Source: Mariniflexile litorale
GTDB lineage: Bacteria; Bacteroidota; Bacteroidia; Flavobacteriales; Flavobacteriaceae
DNA length: 64,000 nucleotides
NCBI RefSeq assembly: GCF_031128465.2
Contig: NZ_CP155618.1
Span: 3,834,501 to 3,898,500, forward strand
Direction: 5' to 3'
Part shown: positions 32,969 through 42,508 of the stretch, in pieces
How positions within the stretch are numbered: position 1 is the first letter of the stretch
Layout: each line of letters opens with the position of its first letter
Program-made: the position numbers and the translations under genes
Notes under the pieces: generated by a model
The model's database searches: none
Told to the model about the DNA's origin: nothing
The model's input: the letters and a program-made list of their open reading frames with translations, nothing else

Positions 32969-34336
32969 TTAATCAATCCAAACCGACTTTGTATTAACAA
33001 ACTCTTTGATACCATCTCCAGAAAGTTCTCTTCCATAACCACTTTCTTTAACGCCTCCAAAGGGCAACCTAGGATCGGATGCTACTAATTTGTTTACAAA
33101 GCAATTTCCTGCTTCTAATTGTAAGGCCAAGGCTTCGCCTTTTTCTTTATCACTCGTTATCACGCCTGCACCTAAACCAAACTTCGAGTTGTTGGCTAAT
33201 GCAACAGCCTCAGTGTCCGTTTTAGCCCGAATTACCGAAGCTACGGGGCCGAATAATTCTTCATCAAATGCTTCCATGCTTGGTTTTAAATCTGCTAATA
33301 TCGTAGCTGGGTAATAAGCACCTTTACCCTCTGGAATTTTCCCACCAAGAATTAATTGTCCGCCTTGGGCTATTGTTTTTTCAACTTGTTTATGCAACTC
33401 GTCCCTTAAATCGAAACGGGCTAGGGGACCATACACCGTATCTTTATGAGTTGGGTCGCCCATTTTGGCACGCTTCATTTTTTCTGTAAAGCGTTTTAAG
33501 AAATCATCGTAAATAGCATCCAATACAATAAAACGTTTCGCAGCAATACAGGTTTGCCCGTTGTTTTGTAATCTGCCATAGGTTGCTAAATCGGTGGCAG
33601 CTTCCAAATCAGCATCCGCCATAATAATATAGGCATCACTTCCACCTAATTCCAACACCGTTTTCTTTAAATGTTTACCAGCGATAGATGCTACAGATTT
33701 ACCAGCGTGTGCACTACCCGTAAGTGTTACTGCTACAATATGTTTATGTGCAATAACCGCTTCCATAGCATCGGAGGGTAGGTTTAAATTTATAAAAACA
33801 CCTTCAGGAAATCCTGCCTGCAACAGCGCATCTTCTAAAGCAAAAGCACAACCTTGCACGTTAGAGGCATGTTTTAATACCCCTGTATTACCTGCCATTA
33901 ACGCAGGCACAGCAAAACGAATGGCCTGATAAAAGGGGAAATTCCATGGCATAACCGCCAATATTACCCCCAAAGGTTGGTAGGTGACGTAACTTTTAGA
34001 AGCTTCCGTAGCCACCAACACGTCTTTTAATAATTCTGCGCCATTATCGGCGTAATGCTTACAAATCCATGCACATTTTTCAACTTCTTTTCTAGCCTGG
34101 TCTATGGTTTTACCCATTTCTAAAGTGGCTAATTGTGCATAGTCTTCTTTGTTTTTTTCAAATACATCGGCTAGTTTGTTTAATAGTTTAGCACGCTCAG
34201 CATAGGTTGTTGTTTTCCATGTTTTAAAAGCGGCATGTGCTGTTTCTATTTTAGTAATGGCTTCTTGTGTTGACATACGATTATATACTGCAATGCTGTC
34301 TCCTGTTACTGGATTTATGGACTTGGATTTACTCAT
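32969..34336 (-). CDS. gabD: NAD(P)-dependent succinate-semialdehyde-type aldehyde dehydrogenase
   Basis: The 455-residue ALDH-fold enzyme has MPWNFPFYQAIRFAVPAL near 129-146, TGSAHAGKSVA near 206-216, catalytic Glu in VLELGGSDAYIIM near 229-241, and catalytic Cys in NNGQTCIAAKRF near 258-269. It also has LPFGGVKESGYGREL at the end. The 'MPWNFP..QA.R...P.L..GN' pattern and short length match the GabD/SSADH group in Bacteroidota. It overlaps the ThDP enzyme upstream by 8 bases, so the two form an operon. The substrate may be another short aldehyde, given that partner. Confidence 0.86.
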   Translation of the reverse strand: MSKSKSINPVTGDSIAVYNRMSTQEAITKIETAHAAFKTWKTTTYAERAKLLNKLADVFEKNKEDYAQLATLEMGKTIDQARKEVEKCAWICKHYADNGAELLKDVLVATEASKSYVTYQPLGVILAVMPWNFPFYQAIRFAVPALMAGNTGVLKHASNVQGCAFALEDALLQAGFPEGVFINLNLPSDAMEAVIAHKHIVAVTLTGSAHAGKSVASIAGKHLKKTVLELGGSDAYIIMADADLEAATDLATYGRLQNNGQTCIAAKRFIVLDAIYDDFLKRFTEKMKRAKMGDPTHKDTVYGPLARFDLRDELHKQVEKTIAQGGQLILGGKIPEGKGAYYPATILADLKPSMEAFDEELFGPVASVIRAKTDTEAVALANNSKFGLGAGVITSDKEKGEALALQLEAGNCFVNKLVASDPRLPFGGVKESGYGRELSGDGIKEFVNTKSVWID

Positions 34337-35999
34337 GTGTTTCTGCTTTTAATTTTTCTGAAAATTCTTTAATAAGAACATTTAATATGTGGTGATTTAA
34401 CGAATAATCTACCGCTACATCTATAATTTGAATGCCTTTGGACTGTAGGGCTTTTTTAAATACGGCTTCAAATTCTTCAACGGAATTAGGTTTATAACCC
34501 GTACCACCAAAGCTTTCGGCATAGGTTACAAAATCGGGGTTGGTGTATTCCAAACCATATTTAGGAAATCCATCAGCCTCTTGTTTCCATTCAATCATTC
34601 CATAGCCATTATCATTTAAAATGATAATAACAATATCCAACTTCAGTCGGGATGCCGTTTCCAGTTCTTGGGAGTTCATCATAAACCCGCCATCGCCATT
34701 TATGGAAACCACTTTTTTATTAGGAAACAACTCTTTAATCATGATGGCTGAAGGCAACCCTGCACCCATAGTAGCTAAAGCATTGTCCAAAATTAAACTA
34801 TTTTGGCTATAGGTTACATAATTTCTGGCGAACCATAACTTATACATACCATTGTCTAAAGTTATTATCCCATCTTCTGGCAACACCGTTCGTATTATGT
34901 TAACCAAACGTTGTGGCAAGATAGGGAAGCGGTTATCACTTTCATATTTAGTTAAGTGGCTACACACATTTCTTTTTACTTTAATAAAAAAGGTAGTGTC
35001 CCAAGAATAGGCATGTGGCTTTAAAGCTTTGGTAAAATCATCGACGCTTTCAGCAATGTCACCGATAACATTTAAATGAGGAAAGTATAACTGATCGATT
35101 TCCGCAGCAAAATAATTAACATGAATCACCTTTTGGTTCTTTTCTGGATCCATAAAAAATGGTGGCTTTTCGATCGTATCATGACCTACATTAATAATCA
35201 AATCTGCTTTATTTACCGCTTCGTGTAGAAAATCGTCGTTGGAAAGTGCTGCCGTTCCTAAATAGAGCTCATGGCGTTCATCAATAATGCCTTTAGCCAT
35301 TTGGGTGTTAAAAAAAGGAATCCCAATAGTGTTCACAAAATGGGTGAGCGCTATGCTAGAACGGTTTCTGTTGGCAGCTGCACCAATAAGTAATAAGGGT
35401 TTGGCAGCCATTTTTATCATATCTACCGCCTGCTCAATGGCTTTAGTATCGGCATGAGGAATTCTATAATCAACAACATCAAATATTTTGGGTGTGTCAA
35501 CCTGTTCGGCAGCAACATCTTCGGGTAATTCTATATGCACCGCACCAGGGCGTTCTTCTTTGGACAATCGAAACGCTTCCCGAACCATTGCAGGAATGTG
35601 GTTCCCATGCGTTACCTGTTTTGTATATTTAGTTACAGGTCCCATCATTTCTACCACATCCAGTATTTGAAATTGGGCTTGTTTACTAACTTTTATAGGT
35701 TTTTGTCCCGTAATCATTATCATAGGCATAGCGCCTAACTGCGCATAAGCCGCAGCAGTCATTAAATTTGTGGCTCCAGGACCTAGGGTAGACAAGCATA
35801 CGCCGGGTTTACCCGTAAGCCTGCCATAGGTTGCCGCCATAAAACCAGCACCTTGTTCGTGTCTGGTTAATACAAATTTAATTTTTTCTGATTTTCGAAT
35901 GGATTCTAAAATATCTAAATTTTCTTCCCCAGGAAGTCCAAAAATATATGTTACACCTTCATTCTCTAAAGCCTTAATAAATAGGTCGGATGCTTTCAT
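34329..35999 (-). CDS. Acetolactate synthase-like thiamine-diphosphate enzyme, large subunit type
   Basis: The 556-residue protein has the three-domain ThDP fold: FGLPGEENLD and the catalytic Glu in TRHEQGAGFMA near 45-55, a central Rossmann-like domain (LLLIGAAANRNRSS), and the ThDP/Mg motif NGDGGFMMNSQELETA near 428-443 with NDNGYGMI. Its closest look is catabolic-type acetolactate synthase (AlsS), which condenses two pyruvates. No small regulatory subunit is adjacent. The gene overlaps the SSADH-like dehydrogenase by 8 bases, an arrangement that could also suit another 2-oxoacid decarboxylase or ligase. Confidence 0.85.
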   Translation of the reverse strand: MKASDLFIKALENEGVTYIFGLPGEENLDILESIRKSEKIKFVLTRHEQGAGFMAATYGRLTGKPGVCLSTLGPGATNLMTAAAYAQLGAMPMIMITGQKPIKVSKQAQFQILDVVEMMGPVTKYTKQVTHGNHIPAMVREAFRLSKEERPGAVHIELPEDVAAEQVDTPKIFDVVDYRIPHADTKAIEQAVDMIKMAAKPLLLIGAAANRNRSSIALTHFVNTIGIPFFNTQMAKGIIDERHELYLGTAALSNDDFLHEAVNKADLIINVGHDTIEKPPFFMDPEKNQKVIHVNYFAAEIDQLYFPHLNVIGDIAESVDDFTKALKPHAYSWDTTFFIKVKRNVCSHLTKYESDNRFPILPQRLVNIIRTVLPEDGIITLDNGMYKLWFARNYVTYSQNSLILDNALATMGAGLPSAIMIKELFPNKKVVSINGDGGFMMNSQELETASRLKLDIVIIILNDNGYGMIEWKQEADGFPKYGLEYTNPDFVTYAESFGGTGYKPNSVEEFEAVFKKALQSKGIQIIDVAVDYSLNHHILNVLIKEFSEKLKAETHE

Positions 36000-36284
36000 T
36001 TATTTTTTATCTGAATTTTCACTATTCCATGTATCCAGATTATTTTTTAAACTCTCAGATTCCTTCTTTTTTTCAGAATGTCTATCATTGGTTAAGGGGC
36101 GTGCATGACTAGCTCCAGGAATATCTAAATTATCAGCAGCAGTATCGGGTTCTCCTTTACGTTTTTTTAGTAATTCGTTAGCATCCTGCTCTTTTTGTGT
36201 ATCGGCGGGTCTTTCACCGCTAAGGATGCTATCTTCTTTAGAAATTTGTGGCTCGAATTGTGATTCTTTTTTATCTTTTTTCAT
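36000..36284 (-). CDS. Small hydrophilic hypothetical protein
   Basis: The predicted 94-residue protein starts at MKKDKKESQFEP. It is very charged and lacks hydrophobic core segments (KKRKGEPDTAADN, 'DRHSEKKKESESLKNN'), so it is probably intrinsically disordered. A longer frame up to 36383 adds 33 residues of different composition and is a less likely start. Similar short disordered proteins occur in Flavobacteriaceae, but I know no function. Its stop is next to the start of the ThDP-enzyme gene, so it may be the first gene of that operon. Confidence 0.55.
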   Translation of the reverse strand: MKKDKKESQFEPQISKEDSILSGERPADTQKEQDANELLKKRKGEPDTAADNLDIPGASHARPLTNDRHSEKKKESESLKNNLDTWNSENSDKK

Positions 36285-36542
36285 AATTTTTGAATGTTGT
36301 AAAATAGTTGTAAAATACCTGATGAATGGTTTAAACACTTTCAAAGCTAACCATTTCATAATGCACCTTTTAACTTGAAACAATATATTTTTGATGCTTT
36401 TAACTAAACCAACCTATTTTATTAACTAATACCGAATAGCTGAACAAAACGCCCCAAATTTATTACCTTTAGTATGGCGAAAAGCCACTTAACTTACTGT
36501 TATTTTTAATACGTTTGCGCCCCTTGATAACTATTTTTAAAC

Positions 36543-37157
36543 ATGGATTTATTTAACAACAATGCTTTATATAATGTGTTGCCATACGATGGCGAAGTAT
36601 ATTACTATGGAAGCATCCTTCATGTAGAGCAAGCACAGCACTATTTGGACCGGTTGTTACAACATATTGCATGGGATTATGATAAAGCCATTATTTACGG
36701 AAAACTGATTATTACCAAACGAAAAGTAGCTTGGTATGGCGATGCACCGTTTAATTATACTTATTCTAAAACCACCAAATCGGCACTTCCATGGACAAAG
36801 GAACTATTAGAATTGAAAGAAATAATCGAGCACAAAACAGGAGACACCTATAACGCCTGTTTGCTTAATTTATATCATAACGGTTCCGAAGGTATGGCTT
36901 GGCATAGCGATAGTGAAAAAGATTTGAAAAAAAATGCCGCCATAGCGTCGTTAAGCTTGGGTGCCGAACGCAACTTTTCTTTTAAACATAAAACCACAAA
37001 ACAAACCGTTTCTTTGGTTTTAGAAAAAGGGAGTTTGTTGGTTATGAAAGGTGTCACGCAACCCCATTGGTTACACCGTTTACCACCTACTAAAAAAGTA
37101 AAAAGTGCACGTGTTAATTTAACATTTAGGACCATTCAAACCGAAGCCTCCAAATAG
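36543..37157 (+). CDS. alkB: AlkB-like 2-oxoglutarate/Fe(II) dioxygenase
   Basis: The 204-residue protein has the AlkB fold with Fe ligands in GMAWHSDSEKD (H-x-D) near 118-128 and HWLHRLPPTKK near 178-188, and the 2OG-binding Arg in SARVNLTFR near 192-200. Substrate-lid residues 'LLNLYHNGSEG' precede the HxD. The layout matches bacterial ALKBH2/3-like proteins that repair N-alkylated DNA bases. It stands alone between divergent genes with an ordinary AT-rich leader. Confidence 0.9.
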   Translation: MDLFNNNALYNVLPYDGEVYYYGSILHVEQAQHYLDRLLQHIAWDYDKAIIYGKLIITKRKVAWYGDAPFNYTYSKTTKSALPWTKELLELKEIIEHKTGDTYNACLLNLYHNGSEGMAWHSDSEKDLKKNAAIASLSLGAERNFSFKHKTTKQTVSLVLEKGSLLVMKGVTQPHWLHRLPPTKKVKSARVNLTFRTIQTEASK

Positions 37158-37195
37158 TGTACAAAGCCAGATGATTATTAAGGGGTATGGTATTA

Positions 37196-37996
37196 TTAAT
37201 TGTTTTTTAAGTTTATAATAGCTTCCGTTTCTATTTTAGATAATGGGTTGAGTTTACCAGCTTCATATAGTTGAGGCAAATCTATTAAAGAAGTGCCTAC
37301 TTCCGCCTCGTAATTTACATAATCTTGAAACGTGATGCCATCTACAACGCTTCTGTTGTATGCACTTCTAAAACGGACACCACCTTTATTAACATGGTAA
37401 TTATAAGCAAGATAATCTACAAGATGCGTTTCGGTATGAATCCAGTAGCAGTAGGCATCATCAAAATCGGCACCGCCACCTTCTTTTTTAAAAGTAACGC
37501 CTATCATGTTATACTTTTCTCCTTTAATTTGGGTGTTGCCCAAATAGGTTTTAATCACCGCATCGTCTCCTAACTTATGAGGCAAGGTCGCAAAATAAAT
37601 AACCGAATTAATAGCACCCGTAGCACTGGTTATCACTTTTGGGGGCAGGGTTAAAGTATCTCCATTTACCAACCTATAAAAGCTACCGTTTTTAAGAACA
37701 TCTTTAGTTAATACACCCTCTTTTTTAAATGTTTTAGAATATTCGTATTGCTTCCCCATATTTTTAAAATGATAGGTATCACCTCTAAACACAAATTCGT
37801 AATGTGCCGAATCATACAAAGCCCCACCGTGCGCATCCATGGCTTTATTTACAATTAAAGTCGCTTGGGGTGTTGTAACCGTTTCCGTTGTGGGTGCTGT
37901 TTCAGGTATGGCAATTTCTGTTTTATTCTTTTTTTGGTTACAAGCCAAAAGTGTTGCTGTACCTATTAATACTAAAATAGCAGGTTGTATTTTCAT
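37196..37996 (-). CDS. Lipoprotein of the DUF6503 type
   Basis: The 266-residue protein starts with a lipoprotein signal peptide (lipobox TLLAC, Cys 19), followed by a Thr/Pro-rich linker. A beta-rich domain comes next: 'ALYDSAHYEFVFRGDTYHFK', 'YCYWIHTETHLVDYLAYNYH' and 'GVRFRSAYNRSVVDGITFQD'. I recognise this as the DUF6503 family of Bacteroidota, fold LolA/LppX-like, function unknown. It is convergent with alkB and alone in its transcription unit. Confidence 0.78.
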   Translation of the reverse strand: MKIQPAILVLIGTATLLACNQKKNKTEIAIPETAPTTETVTTPQATLIVNKAMDAHGGALYDSAHYEFVFRGDTYHFKNMGKQYEYSKTFKKEGVLTKDVLKNGSFYRLVNGDTLTLPPKVITSATGAINSVIYFATLPHKLGDDAVIKTYLGNTQIKGEKYNMIGVTFKKEGGGADFDDAYCYWIHTETHLVDYLAYNYHVNKGGVRFRSAYNRSVVDGITFQDYVNYEAEVGTSLIDLPQLYEAGKLNPLSKIETEAIINLKNN

Positions 37997-38223
37997 TTAT
38001 ACTGTGGTTTTTAATACCGTTTGGTCGTATCAATATATAAAACTTTCAGCCAATAGTGTTAAGATTTCTATCTGCTGATGCGCTATCATGCACTCTTAGG
38101 GTTTTAACGAAAAAAATCTAAATACTTAGAATAAAAAATTGCGAACCAAAGAACATGCTGTACTAAAATAAAATTATTACACCTACCTTTGGCAGCTTAA
38201 ACGTTTAAGAATATAGCAGGTAT

Positions 38224-39027
38224 ATGATAGAATTACTATTTGTAATAAAACTGGTAGTAGCCATTGCTTTTGTGGTAGGGCTCTCACTTCTTGCCGAAAA
38301 TGTAAGCCCCAAAGTTGCAGGTATTTTATCGGGTTATCCCACCGGGTCTGCCATCACCTTATTTTTCTTTGGGTTGGAAGTAAGTCCAGATTTTGCAGCT
38401 AAAAGTGCCGTGTACAATATGATGGGCTTATCGGCAGCCCTAACTTTTGTGTACCTATATTACCTTGCTTCTTTCTACTTTAAAAAATATAACATCCTGT
38501 TAGCATCTGTATGTGCTATTTTGGGTTATTTTATAATGGTGTGGCTGTTGCATTTTATAGAAATAAACAAATACATAGCCATAATCATACCAGTGGCATT
38601 TTCGTTTCTGTACATTTATCTTTTTAAAAATATTCAGAATATAAAAATAGCAACGAAAGTAAAACTGAGTTATAACATACTTTTTATACGGGCATTTTTT
38701 GCAGCATCCATCATCGTACTTATTACCAGCCTCCCTCAGTTTGTAGGTTCTACATGGGCAGGATTGTTGTCTGCCTTTCCAACCACACTTTTTCCATTAA
38801 TACTTATCATCCATTTTACGTATTCTAAAGAACATGTGCATACCGTTATTAAAAATGTACCTGTAGGGATGTTTTCATTAATTATATATTCCTTAGTCAT
38901 ATCTATGGTGTACCCTGTTTATGGTATTTATTGGGGCACCATTATTTCGTTTGCAGCAGCTACATTATACTTACTGGTTTATAGACAAATAAAGGGTTTT
39001 ATTGAAAAAAAGCGTGTAAAGATGTAA
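38224..39027 (+). CDS. Eight-TM membrane protein, DUF3147/GlpM-like
   Basis: The 267-residue protein consists almost wholly of membrane segments in two similar halves. One contains GILSGYPTGSAITLFFFG near 33-50 and the other contains GLLSAFPTTLFPLILI near 182-197. The repeated 'G.LS.(Y/F)PT' loop suggests an internal duplication in the GlpM/DUF3147-like membrane fold. No transport motif is recognised and the neighbours give no functional link. Confidence 0.65.
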   Translation: MIELLFVIKLVVAIAFVVGLSLLAENVSPKVAGILSGYPTGSAITLFFFGLEVSPDFAAKSAVYNMMGLSAALTFVYLYYLASFYFKKYNILLASVCAILGYFIMVWLLHFIEINKYIAIIIPVAFSFLYIYLFKNIQNIKIATKVKLSYNILFIRAFFAASIIVLITSLPQFVGSTWAGLLSAFPTTLFPLILIIHFTYSKEHVHTVIKNVPVGMFSLIIYSLVISMVYPVYGIYWGTIISFAAATLYLLVYRQIKGFIEKKRVKM

Positions 39028-39053
39028 ATGGTTTGTGTAAAATAACTAGCATG

Positions 39054-39692
39054 TTACACCACAAAACTACCCAAATATTGGCTGGTAGCCGTAAGTGCTA
39101 ATGGGGCGTTGCTAAACGTAGCCCAAAGCTGTAGGGTTTCACCATAAAAGGCTTCTTGAAAATGAAGTGCACAACCAGCTTCTTCCCGAACGCTATACGC
39201 CATAAAAAAGTCGAAATCGTTTAAAGTAGGGGCGTAGGCAACCACTAATAAGGCATCATGGGGGTATGCCAAGCCTTGTTGGCTGTTATCATCCCAAGTA
39301 AGCTGCCATGCGGTAGTACCCGCCCCCTGTACTATAGGGTTTTTAATACCGCATAAACCCCCCATACCAATGAGTACTTTGCTATAATCAATTTCAAATT
39401 GCGTACCCGTATAGGTCACTGCCTCTTTCATATGGTATGACATGGCATTGTTAAAGGGTGTTTTACTACCCACATTCGCACCAAAGGTTTCGGTAAGCAC
39501 GCCTTTTAGCGGCGTTAAAAACTGCAATACAAATTTAAACTTATCGCGTTGCAACTGTTGCGCAGCGCTAACTGTTTTGGTCGATTTACTGGGTATGGAA
39601 CGCATCACATTTTTACCACGCCAGTTACTACCTATTACAGGCCCTACCTTACCAGAAAAGCCACCTAAAACACCTTGGTTATATGTTGCCAT
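39054..39692 (-). CDS. DUF6266-family protein
   Basis: The 212-residue protein begins MATYNQGVLGGFSGKVGPVI with 'GSNWRGKNVMRSIPSKSTK' after it. This is the hallmark of the DUF6266 family, widespread in Bacteroidota and of unknown function. The rest is beta-rich with a C-terminal phage-tail-like or surface-protein flavour ('TAWQLTWDDNSQQGLAYPHD'). It has no signal peptide. It lies alone, convergent with the membrane-protein gene, and is followed upstream by a REP-like hairpin. Confidence 0.82.
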   Translation of the reverse strand: MATYNQGVLGGFSGKVGPVIGSNWRGKNVMRSIPSKSTKTVSAAQQLQRDKFKFVLQFLTPLKGVLTETFGANVGSKTPFNNAMSYHMKEAVTYTGTQFEIDYSKVLIGMGGLCGIKNPIVQGAGTTAWQLTWDDNSQQGLAYPHDALLVVAYAPTLNDFDFFMAYSVREEAGCALHFQEAFYGETLQLWATFSNAPLALTATSQYLGSFVV

Positions 39693-40060
39693 AAGTTTGA
39701 TATTTAAAGTATTACTTAGAGCTAATGTAGGAAAAAAACAATATAAAACCGATAAAGTGTGGTATTTTAATGTTTAAGTGTAATATTTGATTGTAGCCTT
39801 GTTCGATATTCCTTCGAGGATGCTTCGGGAATCCTTCGTAAAATAAGGCTTTTTACGAAGCATTCTCGAAGGAATGTGGGAGGAGAGTGGGAGAAGACTT
39901 GTTTTAGGCGATCGATGAATGGTGGGGATAATCCCAAATTTAAGGCAGCTGTGCACGGAGGAAATGTGATTTTAGCAGACATAGGAAAGCACAAAAAAAG
40001 GAACTAGCTTATTAGTACTTCAGCAAGAATTCAATCACTATAATTCATATAAATTCATAT
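39693..40060. other. Intergenic region with a REP-like hairpin
   Basis: No coding frame is supported here. The main structure is a long imperfect palindrome at 39808-39875: ATTCCTTCGAGGATGCTTCG, then GGAATCCTTCGTAAAA, facing TTTTACGAAGCATTCTCGAA and GGAAT. The left arm looks internally duplicated. It is probably a REP-type repeat or a strong terminator between two minus-strand units. Confidence 0.5.
39808..39875. repeat. REP-like long imperfect palindrome
   Basis: The arms pair over more than 20 bases, with an extra block in the left arm and the small loop TAAGGCT. The CTTCG-rich character differs from the AT-rich surroundings. Its position just downstream of the PepSY gene on the minus strand suits a terminator function. 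A single copy was found in the window. Confidence 0.55.
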
Positions 40061-41179
40061 CTATTTATGCTTGCTTTTTTTCGTTCTATTCCACCAAATG
40101 TAAAATCCTGTTACAGGCATACTCGCACCAAACAAACCAATTATAAAGGCTAAGATTTGAGTTGGCAGACCACCAACACTTCCCATATGAATGTCTAAAC
40201 TGGCATCTAAAATATCTTGATTCTTTTCAAATTTTGCTGTAAGCGGGTTTCTAAGTTGTTTTCCAGTATACCTATCTAAAATTTGATTGTCACCATAAAG
40301 ATGTAAAAAACGATCATCTGTATCTACAAGTATCGCTTGTGATGTTATTGTATCCGAGGGTAAAGCCATTAAGGTTAATTTGTAGCCTTTAGGATAGGTT
40401 TCCTCAAATTGGTTGTACATATATTGCAAACTTTTAAAATCTTCCTTTTCATGGAAATCTGGCGAGGGTGGAGTTTGGCCAACCAATTCAGGATAGCCTC
40501 CAAAAGCAGATAAGGTTGGTTTTTTAATCCAATCAAAAGACATGATTAATCCGGTTATGACACTAATTAATAGAATCCAACAGGCATAAAATCCATAAAT
40601 TCTATGAAAATCATAATTCATTCTTTTTTTTGATGCTGGATATTTCGGTTTAAAAGAGGTTTTTGCTTGATTTTTATTTCTGGGCCACCAAAGAATAAGT
40701 CCAAATATAATTTCAATTAAAAAGATAAGAGATGCCACACGAATAATCCATAAACCAACTTTTCCTAAAAGTAATTGCGAATGAAAATGAGCTAAAAAGA
40801 AAAATACATTTATAGAACGCATGTCCTCTCCAATAATTTGTCCTGTATATGGATTTATAAAGGTTATTTTTAAAATAGGTGAGGAGGCCCCTTCTTCTAA
40901 CACACCACTAATTACATCAAAAGATCTTGTAGAATCATTGTATGTATTCATCCAAAAATAATGCTCGTCTGGATGCTTTTCTTTAAAAGAGGCAACCAAA
41001 ACATCTGCACTAATTCTTTCTTCTTCTACTGGTACGTTTAGATATTCTGCATTATAAGCGTGCATAATTTCTTCAGCAAAAACAAAAAAAGCTCCAGATA
41101 AACACAATAAACATACAATGAGACCTGATGAAAGACCTAACCATAAATGTAACTTTTTAACTAATTTTTTACGAATCAT
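40061..41179 (-). CDS. PepSY-associated membrane protein, XusC-like
   Basis: This 372-residue inner-membrane protein has an N-terminal TM segment (HLWLGLSSGLIVCLLCLSGA near 11-30), a periplasmic PepSY-type domain, TM helices near 140-165 and 190-212, a second PepSY-like stretch and a final TM segment near residue 350. Histidines on the helices (KLHLWLG, AHFHSQLLLGK, DFHRIYGF, LDIHMGSVGGLP) suit haem-linked ferric reduction. It is the third gene behind a TonB receptor and a DUF4374 lipoprotein. This XusA-XusB-XusC order was described in Bacteroides for enterobactin-type xenosiderophore uptake. Confidence 0.85.
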   Translation of the reverse strand: MIRKKLVKKLHLWLGLSSGLIVCLLCLSGAFFVFAEEIMHAYNAEYLNVPVEEERISADVLVASFKEKHPDEHYFWMNTYNDSTRSFDVISGVLEEGASSPILKITFINPYTGQIIGEDMRSINVFFFLAHFHSQLLLGKVGLWIIRVASLIFLIEIIFGLILWWPRNKNQAKTSFKPKYPASKKRMNYDFHRIYGFYACWILLISVITGLIMSFDWIKKPTLSAFGGYPELVGQTPPSPDFHEKEDFKSLQYMYNQFEETYPKGYKLTLMALPSDTITSQAILVDTDDRFLHLYGDNQILDRYTGKQLRNPLTAKFEKNQDILDASLDIHMGSVGGLPTQILAFIIGLFGASMPVTGFYIWWNRTKKSKHK

Positions 41180-41265
41180 CTTTTAGAACTTCTATTTAAT
41201 TAAAAGAGAAAATACCAAGACGATGTGTACAACCCTCTTGGTATTTTATAAGAATACATTAAAAT

Positions 41266-42498
41266 TTACAACTTAATAAGTTGCGAAGGGCTACCTCCTA
41301 ACAAAGTAATTTCTTTTGTAGATGTTTTAGAATTCGTATCATAAGAGTATAAATATACTTTCCCAGCAGCATCATTTTCAACTACAAAATAAGGCTTGTC
41401 GTTAAATACGGATGGACCATAAACACTCTTCCAATAACCAGCAGGAATATCGCTAATTTTAGTAGGCTGCTTCGTTGTTAAATCGACTTCGTATGCATAA
41501 TAGTCTAAATTAGCTACCCCACCAAAAGCATTTGTAATTGTGTTTTCAAACATCTTTATATACATTTTGTTCCCTACAATAGCACCTCCTAAAGCAAAAT
41601 TTTCTCCATTATTAAAATCTCGTACCGCGTTTATATCCCAAGTAGTATCAAAATCTGTTTCTCCACTTTTAATACGTAGTGTTCTAAAGTTTAATCGTTC
41701 TGCATCGGCATGATTTCCATAAAAACCACCTAAGTATAAGTTATTGTTATCATCAAAATTGATATAGTTTGTATTTTTCAAACCATAACCTAGTAATATA
41801 AAATCATTCCAAACAATAATTTTATCTAAGGTATCTGTTGCTACATCAATTATGGCCACATATGTTTTATCAACTACTTGATTCTTATCTGCATCAGAAA
41901 AATAAACTTCCGTAAAAACCTTACCATCTCTTTCTATTACAAACCCTCCAAGACTTGTAGAAACAACTCCTGTTAATCCTGCTTTAATAGCGTTTATTTG
42001 AGAAGAACAATCTACTTGTCCAATACGTTGCATTGTTTCTGGGTTAAAAATTTGCAATGCTGTTTGACTTAAATCATCATTAGAATAATAACCTTTCGTT
42101 GGCGTAGCTAAACCAAACATGTTTCCTCCTGCATATTGAGAGTTGGTTGGGATAAATCCATCATCAAAAAAAGTGTTGTCATCTGCTAACGAAAATTTTT
42201 GAATTCCTGGGTTTCCAGCTGTATTTGATGTGTTGTATACAGCACCGTTGTAACTAATACCTGGCGTATTCGCTTTTGCTAATTGAATTCCATTTGTAAT
42301 TTTAGATACATCAATATCACCGGTAGGCATCTCTTTGAACGGTACCAATAGACCACTATTAGATGCTGCATCTGTTACAATAAACATAGCAAATGTTATG
42401 TTTTTTTCTGTCTCATGGATGTCATCATTACTCTCACAAGATGTTAAAGTGGTTGCGCCAAGGACTAATGCAAAAAATAAGTACTTTAATTTATTCAT
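41266..42498 (-). CDS. DUF4374 surface lipoprotein, XusB-like siderophore-binding protein
   Basis: The 410-residue protein has a lipoprotein signal with lipobox TLTSC (Cys 21) and a beta-propeller-like DUF4374 body ('KITNGIQLAKANTPGISYNG', LGGFYGNHADAERLNF, GGAIVGNKMYIKMFE, 'YKSVYGP'-like blades). In Bacteroides, XusB of this family binds ferric enterobactin at the cell surface and hands it to the TonB receptor. It sits 10 bases from the receptor gene and 86 bases from the PepSY gene, so it is in the same operon. Which siderophore it binds cannot be told here. Confidence 0.86.
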   Translation of the reverse strand: MNKLKYLFFALVLGATTLTSCESNDDIHETEKNITFAMFIVTDAASNSGLLVPFKEMPTGDIDVSKITNGIQLAKANTPGISYNGAVYNTSNTAGNPGIQKFSLADDNTFFDDGFIPTNSQYAGGNMFGLATPTKGYYSNDDLSQTALQIFNPETMQRIGQVDCSSQINAIKAGLTGVVSTSLGGFVIERDGKVFTEVYFSDADKNQVVDKTYVAIIDVATDTLDKIIVWNDFILLGYGLKNTNYINFDDNNNLYLGGFYGNHADAERLNFRTLRIKSGETDFDTTWDINAVRDFNNGENFALGGAIVGNKMYIKMFENTITNAFGGVANLDYYAYEVDLTTKQPTKISDIPAGYWKSVYGPSVFNDKPYFVVENDAAGKVYLYSYDTNSKTSTKEITLLGGSPSQLIKL

Positions 42499-42508
42499 AA
42501 TTTTAAAT